A DNA stretch of 64,000 bases from Adiantum capillus-veneris (GCA_014529385.2 CM043958.1:88803025-88867024), one strand, 5' to 3'; numbered from the stretch's first letter, positions 34,138 to 47,295 are shown. Notes: generated from the sequence alone by a model not told the origin. A program made the numbers and translations.

Positions 34138-37100
34138 CGGTTTCGTCCTCAAAAACACAAGTGGTAGTATCTTCGTAAGAACACTGATGTTTTCCTTATT
34201 GGCATCCCATACGCGAGCCAATTGTCCATATGATACTTGGTGCAATGAGTAGGTTCAATGAAACCAAGAGCAACATCTTGATTTTCAACATTGTTGTTCT
34301 TTTGCAACCACCCGTTTCTAAATGGTAACTCAATTTATAACTCACTTGAGTACTTTTAAGGAGTAACCACAACTAAGAGGTGTCTAAAGACATAACAAGT
34401 TTTCATACTTTCTGAAGATACTGGAAAAATACAAGAAAAACTTGGCGCAACTTTCCATGAAGTTGTGAGCCAAATTTCCAACTCGCGTGAGTATCTAGAA
34501 AAGCTCATAGCTACTGAGGGACAGAATAGGGAGTGTCCTCATGTCCAACTTTTGAACATTTTGGAACCGATAGAACTACATGTTCACCCCTAATAAAGGT
34601 TATATGCCAACATGCTTTGTCAACACACCTACTAAGTCCTTGACTTAAGAAACGATTGAATCGATATCCAACCCCACCACAACAGGTGTTCAAAGTTGAA
34701 AACCTAAGAAAATTCTAGAAGAGGGAGGGAATCACCCATTCAGAATGCGTTGTGCTAACGTATGCTCTTAGCAAATCCGTTAGCAAAAAATACTAGTAAG
34801 CTTCCCAACCAACACGGGATGAATAGCAGCAGTAAGAGTGAGGTGCTTTCCCCCAACCACTTACAGACAGTCTTCCACAACTGATGATAAATTATGACTC
34901 AACCATTGAGTATCCAGCCATATATTTGATATGGAGTGGAGACAACCGACTAGGTTGAAAGCGGAGTGGACTAGAGTAAGCTCTCAGAGTTTAGACCATC
35001 CAACCACAGACACCCATCCTGAGCCAGTGCCTTATATGGCAGGGTGTAAACTCATAATAAATCTGCAGTAGAGATTGCACTTGCAGTTCAAAAAGGTGCA
35101 GAAAGAATAAAGTCCATGAATTTGCATGCCGCTTTAAATAAATCAATGTTAAACACTAGGGCCCATAACACCTAGTGTGCATGCATTTAACACAAACTTA
35201 TCCAAACCGCAATTCCATGACGAGACTTTCCACGGTACATACGAAAAAGCCTGGCAACAATAGTTGGACCATTACAGAATGTGACAACCCAGTCACACCT
35301 AGGTGCCAACCATGAGACATTCTTGTGAATGTAGCATACTTGGCTATATGTAAAAATGACCCTCCGTTAAGGTGGTTTCACAGCACTTGTAATTGGAACA
35401 AGTCTGTACTTAGTACCCGACAAATTCTGGCTGAAATTGTTCTTGACATGGTGTGCTCCAAATGGTCTAATAAACGGATGCAACCAACACGTAGGGACGT
35501 TATCGCGACCCATCATTAGGAATTAGGCACGAGTGTCAGTCCCAGAGACTCGTATTCTTCACATGTGGAATATGTCTCAAATAAGGATGGCCAACAAAGC
35601 GACATTCAGCAAGTACAATATGTGTACTTATGTGTGGAGGTAACTGCAAAGCACTCCACGACGAGTGAGAGGGACCCTCATTATCATTGCTCCACAGTGG
35701 CTAAACCAAACTCCTTGAGTTCCTAGACCATGTTGTATCCCATGTGACAACATGTGCCAAAGCGAACCTACAAGTGGGTTCATAATAGCATAATGCAAAA
35801 ATGTATATTGGACACTACATCCCAAAATACTTTGTTCCGACATGCCCTTGGCATGTCTCGGAAACATGCAATCGTATTTATACGAGTTGAAAAAATCAAA
35901 CAAAGCATACTAAAAAATGGAATAACACCAAATCAATAGATGCGTAACTGGGGATTGAACTATATGTTCATTTACCCATATTCAAATGCATTGGAGCACG
36001 TCTCCCACCTATGAAAAAAACAAGCAACATTGCACTGGGTAACCTTGGTAAGACCCTTGATAGAATCTGCTCAACTAGCAGGTAACGATAACCAACATAG
36101 TCGACCGTGTATAAAAATGATTGGAATCAACTTGAAAAGTTGGATTTTTCCACTACCCCCTGGTAGATTTCGGACTTCTTTTGTTGAAAATACAATTGGG
36201 ATAGATCAAACTGTGATCCTCAATGACTATGGGGTGATTTAGTAAACACCCGCTGGGTGGTACCCCAAAACTGTGATGCCATAGACACTTGTAGTGCTAT
36301 AGAGAGAGCAAGAGATCCACACAAGTGAGTTGCCTAGCTCTTATGAACATCCATGATGTCTCAACTATTTGCCGCCTCTAGACTCCATGGTATAGATCAA
36401 CTATGTTAGTGGAAGATTATCAAAAACTCAAATTGAACGTCGCACTAAAAACATGTAGTTCAAAAATGACACCCTAAACATCCGTAATGACAAGACTCTT
36501 GCTTGTCCATTAATGTCGATGTGTTCGATGTGTACTCCACTCGGCATATCTGTTTGATCTTAAGAAAAATCACCCAAGGAATGCCAACAATTGGGTCTTA
36601 CCCGAGATCTGAAAAAGACTCTTAGCCAACATATGTGTCTCGTAGCCCTTATGGCAATTAGTGTTCAATCAACAAATCGATGAAGGCTAGTTTAGATGGC
36701 ATCTTGCCCTATTTCTAGCTGAGAGTTAGAGCCCCTTGGTTCAAGCTGACTCCCAAACAAACATGTTCAAAAGCTTCTTAGAAAGTTTTCATTATTCTTT
36801 GAGAGAAATAAGAAAGAGAGAGAAAGAGAGCATGCGGGGCTGAGGAACTTTCCTTAAGCATTTATGACGTGTACATTTGGTGCCCCTACTCGTCTGATGC
36901 CTAGCGTGCAGCTTATCCTATAAACATGCAACAATCTGCCTCTGTGACGCTCTCGTCGAGAGAGGTAACAAAAATCACATCGAGACTGACTGACCTTGTA
37001 TGGGCGTGACCGTACCAGGGTAACCTTAAACATGGCACGGTGCCTGTGAATAACCTAAAAAATGTTTGAAGAGATCAGTTACTTACCTTGTCCTTGACAA

Positions 37101-39056
37101 AGTATGTAGTGTTATAGCGGAAGCGTATACAATGATGGGTGTTGTACATCCAGCATACTAGTATGCCATGCATACATAAAAAATAGAATGATAAGCCCTT
37201 GGCTTTAATGACAATCTCAACCATGTGAGTCGTTGGTATACATGCCTTGCACGATTACACTGGCATGGATACATCACAGTGCATCGTTGCGTAAACTATG
37301 AGCTTACATCCATATAGTGCCAAAGGTGTGGGCCATTATCATTCATCCAAAGTCAATCGAGAAGACTATGGCACATAAGAGAAGCCATGCTTCACATGAA
37401 GATAGGTAAAGCACTTTGCGTATACAGTTGCTTCGTACGGAGTCTACCCAAGCACTTTGCTTTGCACTGCAGAGAGATCTTTTCCAAAATAAAAAGTAAA
37501 ACATAGATAAGAGCAAACATAACTTGAAATGTACTAACCTTGTTGCCCACTTATGGCGAGGTTTTTGGTAGTTCGCTCGAGCAGGCTCATAGCCATATGT
37601 GTTGCTTGAGTGAGATAGCTACATCCTCGTGTGATTTAAAAACCTACAGACATCTTGGCAAGTTTCCCTAAGTTTGTATGCTATTAGCATATTCCAAACT
37701 GTGAGAACTGTTATGCCAAATGTCAAAAGGGAAGTTGTGTGCCACAGAAGTACTCATGCACTGTTATGGTGTTCATAACGAACACCTACTCTTGCATAAC
37801 AAGAGAAAGTTAACCATGTCGAGCATTCAGAAATAATTGACCTTGTTGAGTTGGACAATGCTTTGAAAAATAGAAAAATACGTGCAAAAGATGTGCCACG
37901 TACCTCCTTGACTTGAGTACTATTGTCCATGACCATTCATAAACGTCCATGGCATACCATAGTTATCAAGCACATGCTCAAGAAACAAAAAAAGAAACTG
38001 TGTACCTCATGAACGACGTCGTTGCCGTTTCCTGCTACCAAGGCCTTACCTTATTCGCAACGGACTTGGAAGCTTAAAATTACCAGACAAAGTGTATCTG
38101 AGGTGTGCAATAGTGGTTGCATTCACCTGGCCGGTGAAGTCATGATCAACATCCTGCCTTATTGAACAAGCCCTGCTCGAACTTGCCATTAGTGCTAGGA
38201 AACTCTAGCTTTGTAGCAAAAGGAAGGTTTTGAAGATCTCTAAAGATGGTGTCGGGATTGAAATACACAGTAAAATGCCTTGCATATCATCATAATTTGT
38301 ATTCGCTATACTGAAGCCTTTCCATGACACCCGGTCCATGCCTTGCATGCATTCGATTTGTCACATGCATTGTCGAACATCAAAAAACAACTCGTACAAG
38401 TCCGCTTTAAATGGTGAGAACATGTCGTTGTAGCAGTAATGCAACATCTATCATGCTGCATGACCATCCATACCAAGCTCCTCGTGAATCCAAGTGGACT
38501 CGCAACCATGGAGTGGCATGCAAATTCATGCTCGAGTGGCTAAGAGCTGTCGTAGCCAAACCACAATTTTCAGATAATCGAAAAACATTTGTCATAGTGG
38601 GAATGTCCATGCATCCGTGTCAGCTTTGTGTACTACCATCGGCTTGTACTATTCAGCAAGACCTCGAGGGCTTGTGTAGATAGTGTAGATATGGGGTGGG
38701 AAAGACTCCTTGGAAAGGGGATGCCCAAATTCCCCAAGCCCCAAAGGACGCCCGAATTTGAAACCCCAAGAAAACCCATGGTGATGACTATGGCAGGGCG
38801 CAGGGGTGCAGCGAGAAGGAAAAAATCACGCAGGGTCCCGTCCGTGGCGAATCGGGGCTCTGCCCTGTGTCAAAAACCACTAGCTAGGGCCATGCGACCC
38901 TGACGAGCCCAACCCCGCTCATTTTCATGCACCTCGACCTGGTCGCCTCCTCGGCACTAGCGGCCTTGCACACGGGCCTTGCACAAGGCCTTTGTCATGA
39001 TCCTCTTCCTTGCCCTGCATGAGCATACTAGACATGCATGTCCTGCTCTTGCAAAC

Positions 39057-39178
<122 letters not shown>

Positions 39179-39259
39179 AACCCCTGTCGAAAAGGAGGCC
39201 ATGTGTGAGATCGAGAGAGAAACTGAGAGAGTCCTTTCCCCTCCATGGTTCCTCCCCCT

Positions 39260-39273
39260 AAGCTCCGATACCA
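39260..39273 (-). promoter_or_regulatory. Primer-binding site (initiator tRNA-Met)
   Basis: On the minus strand TGGTATCGGAGCTT, one base from the usual TGGTATCAGAGC complementary to the plant initiator tRNA-Met 3' end, one base after the LTR end. Confidence 0.8.
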
Positions 39274-39274
39274 G

Positions 39275-39414
39275 TGAAAGGCCCTGGAAACTGCTGTGTC
39301 CAAATCCTCCACCCAACCTCCCTTTTATAGCCTCTTGGCCCTAGGATCCCTTCTCCACTAGGCAGTCGGCCCTTGGCCAGGTCCTTGACCTCTATGGTGG
39401 CCCTTGGCTTGATA
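39275..39414 (-). repeat. 5' LTR (140 bp) of the short-LTR element
   Basis: On the minus strand TATCAAGCCAAGGGCC ... GGCCTTTCA, with the terminal TG decayed to TA. Same TATA box GGCTATAAAAGGGAGG as the 3' LTR. Followed directly by the primer-binding site. Confidence 0.88.
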
Positions 39415-39419
39415 GGCAA

Positions 39420-39640
39420 GCTTGTTTTTTGTGATGTTACTAGTGCTTTGCTCATGGAAGAGATTCTCTGTCATTCTCTTGACACTAGTGGACATGGTGA
39501 TGCATATATGGCAAGTGGAAGTAACCAGGGAAACAATCAAAGGCAGAGAGGTCATAATCACAGTCACAGTCGTTCTCATGATTGCAAGAATGCATGTAGC
39601 AAGTCATGGATGTGACAAAAAAAATAGTGATGATGATCTT
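39420..39640 (+). pseudogene. Copia gag, continuation after the insertion
   Basis: VTSALLMEEILCHS, then His/Gln/Arg-rich sequence (NNQRQRGHNHSHSRSH) before the expected zinc knuckle, which is damaged. The same strand and order as the gag at 33605-33969, with the 5-base duplication GGCAA at the junction. Confidence 0.7.
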
Positions 39641-39764
39641 GGATACACTATAGTGTTTGGCAATGGTTCCTGGATTATCAAAAAAGGTAACTTGGTCATT
39701 ATCAAAGCCAAAAGTCTGGCTCATTATATTCCTTGTATGTCTCTTCTATGAAACAGAACTCTAT

Positions 39765-40714
39765 CTATGTAGGCAAGTTGCCTTCTACTGAGTTGTGGCA
39801 TAGCTGGCTTGGTCATATGAGTCAAAAGGGAATAAAATAGTTACAGTGCTTTGATATATCCCTATGTAAAACTAGTCTGATTTTAGTTTGTGTGAGCATT
39901 GCATATATGGAAAACAAACTAGGCTTACCACTTTGCCATTAAATTGGAAGTTAGGGAATCCTCTAGATTTGGTTCATAGTGATATATGTGGACCTTTGCT
40001 ACATAAGTTTAGGGGGACAATTATATTTCCTGACATCATAGATGACTCTAATCAAAGGAGTGGGTCTACCTCTTGAAGAGGAAAGACAAAGTCGTCAATC
40101 TCTTTGAGAAGTTCCTAGCTATGGTTGAGAACCAGTCAAGCAAGAAGTTGAAGTCTTTGTGCATTGACAATGGGGGAGAGTATGTCTCCACTAAGTTTAA
40201 GAACTTTTGTAACAAAAGAGGCATTTGTAAGCAGTTTACTATGCCATACACATCTGCTCAAAATGGAATTGATGAGCACAAGAATAGGACTATTCAAGAG
40301 AGGGTCACTTCCATGCTATCTATGGAAAACTTACCTCCAGATTTTGGGGGAGAGATTGTTATGAGAGCAGGTCACATCATTAATCAATCACCTAGTACAT
40401 CGTTGGACTATAAGATTCTATAGGAGATGTGGATAGGCCAGAAGCCTAAATATGATAGATTACATGTATTTGGACATGAGACATTCTCACATGTGTCTAA
40501 AGATCTTACAAAGAAGTTGAACACCAAGTCATTCAGATGCATCTTCATTGGCTATGGTGCAGATGGAGAAATGGGCTATCATCTCTGGCACTCGAAATCT
40601 TGGAGAGATATTTGCAGCTCACAAGTGATCTTTAATGAATCAAAGATGCATAGACAACTTGTGAAAGATATTGAGTATTCAAGGATGTATCATCAAGTCC
40701 AGATACACAAATAG
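39765..40714 (+). pseudogene. Copia GAG-pre-integrase and integrase
   Basis: LWHSWLGHMSQKG is the GAG-pre-integrase signature. CEHCIYGKQTR is the integrase zinc site and LDLVHSDICGP holds the first catalytic Asp. CIDNGGEYVS gives the second, and in QNGIDEHKNRT the catalytic Glu follows ID. The C-terminal part is VFGHETFSHV, then KSFRCIFIGYG and SSQVIFNES. Frame changes lie near 40075 and a stop at about 40423. Confidence 0.88.
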
Positions 40715-40926
40715 CTCAGTCTAATAGCGATATACCTACCGCTAGTAATGCTCTAGAGAGAGCTAGTGATGCTCTTGAGAGAGAAAAGTCCAGCAATTAG
40801 GCAGTGAGGAGATCTATGCATGTCTCTCATGCCCTTGAGTGCTTTCATTCATGGTTAAACTATTTATTGGTCATTAATTGTAGAGAGCCTACGTAGTACC
40901 AAGAATCAATTGAGATTGAAGATAGC

Positions 40927-41629
40927 ATGAAGTGGGAGCAGGTCATGCAATTTGAGTACAACTTGATTGTGGATAATGAAACTTGGGAACTTACAGGGTT
41001 GCTAGAGGGCAAACAAGCCTTGCCTTGCAAATGGGTGTATAAGAAGAAGTACACAGCAGAAGATCTCAATCCTAAGTATAAGGCTAGATTGGTTGCTAAG
41101 GGTTTCAAGCAAAAGAAAGGTGTGGATTTTGATGAGATTCTTTCCACTAGTCCAAATGACTACATTCCGTCTTGTGTTTGGACTAGTAGCTACTAAGGAC
41201 AGGGAACTTGTCCAGATGGACATGAAGACGGCTTTCCTTCGTAGGGATCTTGAAGAGGATGTCTACATGAAACAGGAAAAGGGTTTTAAACTTAAACTTG
41301 ACAAGCCTATGTGGGTAGAATTGGTGTGTAGATTGTGTAAGGCATTGTATGGCCTAAAATAAGGCTCCAAGGCAGAAGTACATGAAGTTTGACAAGTACA
41401 TCCAGTTCCAAGGGTATGAAAGGACAACAAGATTTCCATCTTGAAAAAGTCACTTAGCCGACAGTTTTCTATGAAGGATTTGAGAGATGCAAGTCACTTT
41501 CTTGGTATGCGTATCAAGAGAGATAAAAAACGTGAAATATTGGAGTTGCCTCAAGAAATGTATATCCACAAAGTCTTGCAACATTTTAGTATGCAAGGGT
41601 GGAAAGCAGCATTGAGTACCCCAAGGTAG
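40927..41629 (+). pseudogene. Copia reverse transcriptase with internal deletion
   Basis: LPCKWVYKKKY, YKARLVAKGFKQKKGVDF, ELVQMDMKTAFLRRDLEEDVYMKQ and CKALYGLK match copia RT up to the palm. Then the YVDD catalytic part is missing, with less than 100 bases between KALYGLK (41361) and FSMKDLRDASHFLGM (41460). The deletion removes the active site. A frame change occurs near 41150-41180. Confidence 0.88.
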
Positions 41630-41905
41630 GCATATGAAAAACTAGCAAGAACAATGCTCCCAAGTCTGATGCAGAGAAAGCAAAAATGGCCAAGGTGCCA
41701 TATTTCTTCAACATTCGCCAGTCTTATGTACACCATGGGTATCCACCATACTAGACATTTTATTTGCAGTGGGAATGGTTAGCAAATTTATGGAAAATCT
41801 TGGCAGGAAGCACTAGGAAGCAGTGAAGCACATCTTGAGATAACTGAAAGGCACGGTAGACAAGTACTTATGCTTTGGTGATAGTGGTGCATCCATTGTA
41901 GGTAC

Positions 41906-42169
41906 ATGGATGCGGATTATGCGGGTTGTGTGGATAGTCAAAGATCCATGTATGGCTATGTTTTCCTATCTACTAAAGCAGTTGTGCCACGGAGATCATG
42001 TTTCCAAAATTGTACGTCATCTTCAACCATAAAGGTAGAGTATGTGGTAGTTTATAATGCTAGCAAGGAAGCACTATGGTTAGCTCACCTAGTGGGAGAT
42101 ATACGGCCCGACACCTATCACACTAACCATACTAACTTTATCTATTCTTTTGATCATATAGAACAATAA
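41906..42169 (+). pseudogene. Copia RNase H fragment
   Basis: MDADYAGCVDSQRSMYGYVF holds the first catalytic Asp and STIKVEYVVVYNASKEALWL the Glu region. It ends in TAA at 42167 with the normal C-terminal part replaced by unrelated sequence. Confidence 0.8.
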
Positions 42170-42269
42170 GGAGTATTGAGGCATTTTAATCCTCACTAAG
42201 AGCTCCACCAACATGTTGTGTCTGCTTTTCTTCTCCCTTGCACTGCATGCATCACGCACTCTTCATAGA

Positions 42270-42640
42270 CAAAGTATGTGCAAACTTTGCTCAGGAGGTT
42301 TGGATTTAATGATAGCAAGGCAATTGCCACTCCCATGGAACGGGTTTGAAGTTAAGTTCACATGATGCTATAAATATTGTAGATGTTACCCTCTAACATA
42401 CAACTATCGATTGCCTCATATGTGTATGCATTCAGGCATAGCTCAAGGCTCAAGCATTTCTAGGCAATTAAGAGGATCCTTGGCTATTTAAGTGGTGCTA
42501 TACATCTTGGTTGTTTTTTCCCAAGGGGGGATCATTGTTCCTACCATAGTTACATACATGCTCTATTGTGTGCCTTGAGCTTCTTCTCCATCTCAAAGCT
42601 CTGTGTGCATTTTTGAAACCCTAACTCCAAAAGAGATCTC
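42270..42640 (+). pseudogene. Second copia family: RT connection/RNase H remnant and LTR-like tail
   Basis: YVQTLLRRFGFNDSKAIATPME, then a frame reaching LFFPKGGSLF, matches the copia RT-RNase H connection. The KGGSL motif is shared with the minus-strand copia at 59.2 kb. The following CTATTGTGTGCCTTGAGCTTC ... GTGTGCATTTTTGAAACCC resembles the LTR at 58489-58717, so a decayed 3' LTR probably follows directly. Confidence 0.65.
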
Positions 42641-43663
42641 TTAGGAATCTCTCTTCTTGGAGATCAAGAAGTAGTTTCTCTTTTGAATTCGATCTTGTAT
42701 CATCAATTGTAGAGTAGGGGTATGCTTCTGGTTAGGTACTCATCCCAAATTGCATGAAGTAAAACACTTTCATGCGACGTATGAATTCTAGTGAAATCCA
42801 TAATTCTCTCGTTTGGTTATCTCGCACAATGTGCATGCTTTGAGATCCACAGTTTCTTTGTGACAATCCCAAAACCATCTTCTTCTTCAAAAAGAAGAAA
42901 TAGACCTATGCTCTAACACCAATGTAAAATATTTGAATACTACCGGTGGAAACCAATGAATAATTAGCATAATTCTTCAACTAATCATACCTATTGTTGA
43001 GTTATTACATAATTGTAGGTAGAGAGATATGATACATATGTATGCATGACTGATAATTGGATAAATTGAGAGAGAGAAGCATATACATACAACACTAATA
43101 GAAGGCCAAATTTTGGAGCTAACTGCCTCTCCAAAAAGGAATTTGTTATCTCTCTTTTCTCGTAGAAAGATCTTGAATTGATGCATGATTTTAGCTTTGC
43201 ACCTTGAACTCCCTACATCAAAGAGACTAAAACTCTAAGATCTAGTATCATAACATGCATCATTTTGCTAGAAGAAAAGTTGGATCTCATTCCCAATCCC
43301 GCAAACACTCATTAAGCCAAGACAACTACAAGGGGAGAGGGAGATCAAGAGGAAGAAGAAGTATGTATGAAATAAGACATAGTACTTGTCATCTGAGAAT
43401 GTAAAGATAATTAGGATATAGGAGATGGTAGCTATGGAGAACTTGTATGGGGGAGAGAGAGAGAGAAGAGAGCCTTGAAACCTTGCTCTCATGCTATATC
43501 AAGCCTACTTTACAAGTAATAACTCATAGATTTCTCCCTCTTCTACTCATTTTTTGGAAAAATGTTTAGCACAAAGTTTTAGATCTCATTGTTTGTGGTG
43601 TGGTATGACATGCTCCTTTTAGAGATCGCATCATTTTTATGAGATATTCTAGAGATAGTTTCA
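42641..43663. other. No recognised gene; possible degenerate LTR end at about 42927
   Basis: On the minus strand ATTTTACA followed by TTGGTGTTAGAGCAT near 42912-42934 resembles an LTR end plus a decayed initiator-Met primer site. The remainder is AT-rich DNA with AGAGAGAG runs near 43060 and 43455. Confidence 0.3.
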
Positions 43664-45071
43664 CTAGGAATATTTTTGGTAGTTCATGAGCATCCACCAC
43701 TCCTCCCTAAGAGGTTTGTGTACATAGTTAATTAGGGGATCGCAAGCCATTCTCAAGCTAGTACACTTCTGACTTTTAGCTAGCATTCTTTCATGTTTCT
43801 CAAACCATTTAGGACCCATTTTAAACTCATTATGGTCATGTAAAATCACATCAAAACCCTTAACAAATTTTGTTTCTAATGATGGGATTTTGTTTTAAAA
43901 TTGCAAAGGAACAAATGCATTTGTCCTACCTCATTTTCCAATCTTGTGCCTATTATTTGTAATACTTTTTGTCTATAGAATGGCTAATTCTAGAAAGAAA
44001 ATGTCATTTTAAATACAGCAAAAATGCATTCTGGTGGTGACAAATAGTCTCAAGAGAGGTGAACAATTTTTTCCATTTTCAAGTACCACACATGATCCAT
44101 AGATTTTGCAATAATGGATCATGCATAGAGGGATCATATTAACACGTTCATTTTGCATCCCACACTACGTTTTGGCATTTGATGAAGCAGCTACAATAGT
44201 TGCATATTTTTCTTGTTTCTTGTGAGCCTCTTTTAGCCTTGAGCTTAGGACACCATTGAATGATTTTCCTTAAGAGTAATGGCATTTCATTGTTTTTTTG
44301 CTTTTATTGCTAAACTTCTCACACCTATGGCAATTTGAAGAACTAGTAGGTACAAGGGTAGGCTTCTATTTGAAGAAGCATTGTATTCTTCTTTTTCTCT
44401 ACTACCACAAATATGTGTTCGAAAGCATGCAACTTAGCCGTGTTTTTTGAAAAATTGCACCTCTTGTAGTAATACGGAGACAAGATCATCAAGCTTCACA
44501 TCCTTAGGTATATTCTCTATCACAAGTTTCCATGTCCATGCAAAAGTCTAATAAGAATCTAGCAAATCATAAAAATGTATGCACAATAGAATTGTTAGGA
44601 TAACATCACGAATGGCAAGCAATGGATCATTGAGATCTCAGATCTCTACAAGAAACATAACCATTGACTCAAAATCCTTATGTAGATAAGCAAGTTTTTC
44701 CCAATTAGGAGTTGCATACAAAGAAACTAGTCTATCATTTGCTTGTTTTTTTATTTGCACTAAGCAAATATGTGGAGTAATGGAATAGTTAATAGAAATT
44801 GCAATAAATGCGTGAGCTTGCACATCATTAGCATCCAAATGTGTCTGCTCACTTGTAGGAAACACAACTCTAGTAGTGGAATTTTACACCATCATTCATA
44901 TTACCTATATCCATAGAACTTAGTCATATAGCATAAGCCAAACAATGTTCCAAACTCCCTTAGTACCAAGTAGACGTTGCACCATGTATGCCCACAGTGG
45001 GTAGATGCCCCCATCTAGTTTGTCCTCAATTGATTGTGGACAATACTTAAAACATCATTGTTGTCAGCCAT
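43664..45071 (-). pseudogene. Copia gag (minus strand), degenerate
   Basis: Candidate ATG at 45071 (MADNNDVLSIVHNQL), then after a one-base shift KLDGGIYPLWAYMVQRLLG and GVWNIVW, the copia gag opening. 44638-44865 gives HAFIAISINYSITPHIC and LYATPNWEKLAYLHKDFESMVM, the UBN2-like core. A cysteine-containing remnant of the zinc knuckle may lie near 44320. Several stops. Its LTR and primer site lie just upstream at 45331-45569. Confidence 0.7.
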
Positions 45072-45330
45072 GGTTGTTGCTCACACCTAATGCAAAAGCT
45101 ACATGTGTAGAGAAAAAGCTACACAAAACCAACCGGTGCTCTATAATGCAACCCACAAAAGAACATATTGTTTTGCAAAAAAATGCACTGAAAAAAACCT
45201 TCACAAAAGGACAAAAATTGCATGTGTCATACTCCCAAAGATGCACCCCATGAATGCTCACAAAAATCACCTCAATATGGGAAAGTGAGCCAAGAGGTTG
45301 ATGGCAATGTTTCTTAGGATGTGAAATGCT

Positions 45331-45345
45331 CTTTTCTAATACCAA
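45331..45345 (-). promoter_or_regulatory. Degenerate primer-binding site (minus strand)
   Basis: On the minus strand TTGGTATTAGAAAAG one base after the LTR end TTTCTAACA. It matches TGGTATCAGAGC with two mismatches. Confidence 0.55.
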
Positions 45346-45346
45346 T

Positions 45347-45569
45347 TGTTAGAAATATGGCTGCAAGTGCACACAAAGATGGAGAAGATGAAGGAGAAGC
45401 TCAAGAGCATGCGACACCAAAAGCGGTATTATAGACTGTCTTTTTGTGTTATAGACTATGCAATAAGGCTTTTCCCTAGAATGATGGGCATGTATACTAG
45501 TCGAAGGTAACTAGTCGAAGGTAAAAACCTAAGCATGTCCAAACATATCACTAGCATAATATGTTAACA
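45347..45569 (-). repeat. Copia 5' LTR (minus strand), about 223 bp
   Basis: On the minus strand TGTTAACATATTATGC ... ATATTTCTAACA. Both ends have TGTTA/TAACA form. Its start resembles that of the LTR at 58717 (TGTTACCATATACATG), and length is similar (229 bp), so both belong to one family. The gag follows downstream. Confidence 0.65.
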
Positions 45570-45625
45570 ACAAATTTTTATTGAAAGTGGAAAGCTAATG
45601 TAAGCCTCCAAAGGGAAATGTAACT

Positions 45626-45681
45626 TTGCATCTCTCTTTAAGACGTATAGTCTCTTGCTAGTAAAGACCTACAAACCCCCC

Positions 45682-45767
<86 letters not shown>

Positions 45768-45782
45768 CACACACACACACTT

Positions 45783-45813
<31 letters not shown>

Positions 45814-45870
45814 GGGGGTGTTTGTAGGTCTTTCCTAGCAAGAGACTATACTTCTTAAAGAGAGATGCAA
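45626..45870. repeat. Inverted repeat enclosing poly-C, (CT)n, (CA)n, poly-T and poly-G
   Basis: The left arm 45626-45676 and right arm 45820-45870 are reverse complements in 49 of 51 positions. Inward of them stand C33 (45684-45716) and G26 (45793-45818), which extend the complementarity. The centre is (CT)22 (45721-45765), then ACACACAC and T12. No transposase or duplication of flanks is seen. Confidence 0.93.
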
Positions 45871-46753
45871 CACACACACACACACACACATCATTAAAGA
45901 TGCTTTTCCCTAAGTTATATGATGTCCAACGTCATGAGCTGACTTTCGTTTCTTGTGATCATGAGAGCACATGTTAGCTCCTCTCTAGTATCAAGTTCTT
46001 TGATAAGAGGCTATATGATTCCCTTTGTTTCTTTTCTTGGGTGCTCTAGTCTTCTACCCTCAATTAGTTTATGCAGATTTTTGCCTTGTGTTAAAGCACT
46101 TCTTGGCTTTCTATGAACGTAAAAGCACATCATAGTTCTCTTAAATGTTGACTCACTCACTACATTTTTGCTTGCCTTGCTTTTTCATTATCTCAACCTA
46201 ATAGGGTCATTGCTTTGTGAATGAGTGAGCGAATGAGTGTGTGCCAAGAGTAAAGAACTAGTGAAGGGTGGTGATTTGCCTTCTAGGCATGAAAACAACA
46301 TGCATTGTTTAACTTCAAAAGAGGTGTTACTAGTGGATGTAAGAGGAGTATACGATGCATTAAACTAGGGCTAAGCAACCTAAAAAGTAATTAAAATTGT
46401 ATACCTTTTATTTATAACATATTACCACCAAATGCTTAATCTAAATGTTGCTAATCATGACCTATATTTCATCATAAACTTGATTATCATCCTAAATATG
46501 GAAATAAAGTACATGCATATATGTAGTATAGCTTGCACCTTCTTAGTATGCTAGGATATCTACGTACAGAGGTACGTGAAAAAATCACCATTCTTAAATT
46601 GGAAACGTTCCCAAAATTTTACCTACTATCATGTGCTTTTCAAGCTTTTGAGGTGCTCTTAATGTCCCTTTAGAAAAATGAATATTATGCACTAGTAGTA
46701 GTTTTGGAAAGAGGTCCTTAGAAATCACATCTACTATTAATGAATGCTCAAGA
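45871..46753. other. No recognised gene
   Basis: A (CA)n run continues to about 45890. The rest is AT-rich DNA with no supported ORF. Confidence 0.4.
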
Positions 46754-47061
46754 TGTTGGGGTAAGCCCAATGTGTAGCTCATATGGGAAAGCCCTTTAGA
46801 AACCTAGGAAAGGATAGATGATGAGATAGTCCAATAGCAAGAGGATGCAACCTCTCTAGCCAATGATTGTAAAGCACTAAGCTTACTTAAGAGGCTATTT
46901 GTTTATGAAACAATTTTACATTTGTGTCTATACTCTACCCTAATGCTCTTTCACTTAGCATAGCCTAACCCTAATCTCCATCTCGATAACCATAACACCA
47001 TGGTTAAGCTAAGGCTCTATCCTCCATAGCCTGCTTAGGATCAAGCACAAGCTTCCCAACA
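46754..47061 (+). repeat. Copia 5' LTR, about 308 bp
   Basis: TGTTGGGGTAAGCCCAATG ... AAGCTTCCCAACA, with matching TGTTGGG/CCCAACA ends, followed two bases later by a perfect primer-binding site. The left end is chosen by this inverted end match. Confidence 0.8.
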
Positions 47062-47063
47062 AG

Positions 47064-47081
47064 TGGTATCAGAGCCGGCGG
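47064..47081 (+). promoter_or_regulatory. Primer-binding site (initiator tRNA-Met)
   Basis: TGGTATCAGAGCCGGCGG, the textbook plant copia primer site, two bases after the LTR. Confidence 0.93.
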
Positions 47082-47237
47082 CTCATCCCTAGGCCTACTT
47101 AATTCCTCTCTCTCTTTCCTTAATCAATAATATCATTGAGTAGGCTTGGGCATGCTCTTGGCAATACCAATAGGACATGACCTCTGGTTATCAAGTGATG
47201 CAAGACTCAAAGTAAATCGATGCAAGGTAGAGGCAAG

Positions 47238-47238
<1 letters not shown>

Positions 47239-47293
<55 letters not shown>
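47239..47293. repeat. (CT)n microsatellite, 55 bp
   Basis: Uninterrupted CT about 160 bases downstream of the primer-binding site, in the element's leader. Confidence 0.97.
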
Positions 47294-47295
<2 letters not shown>

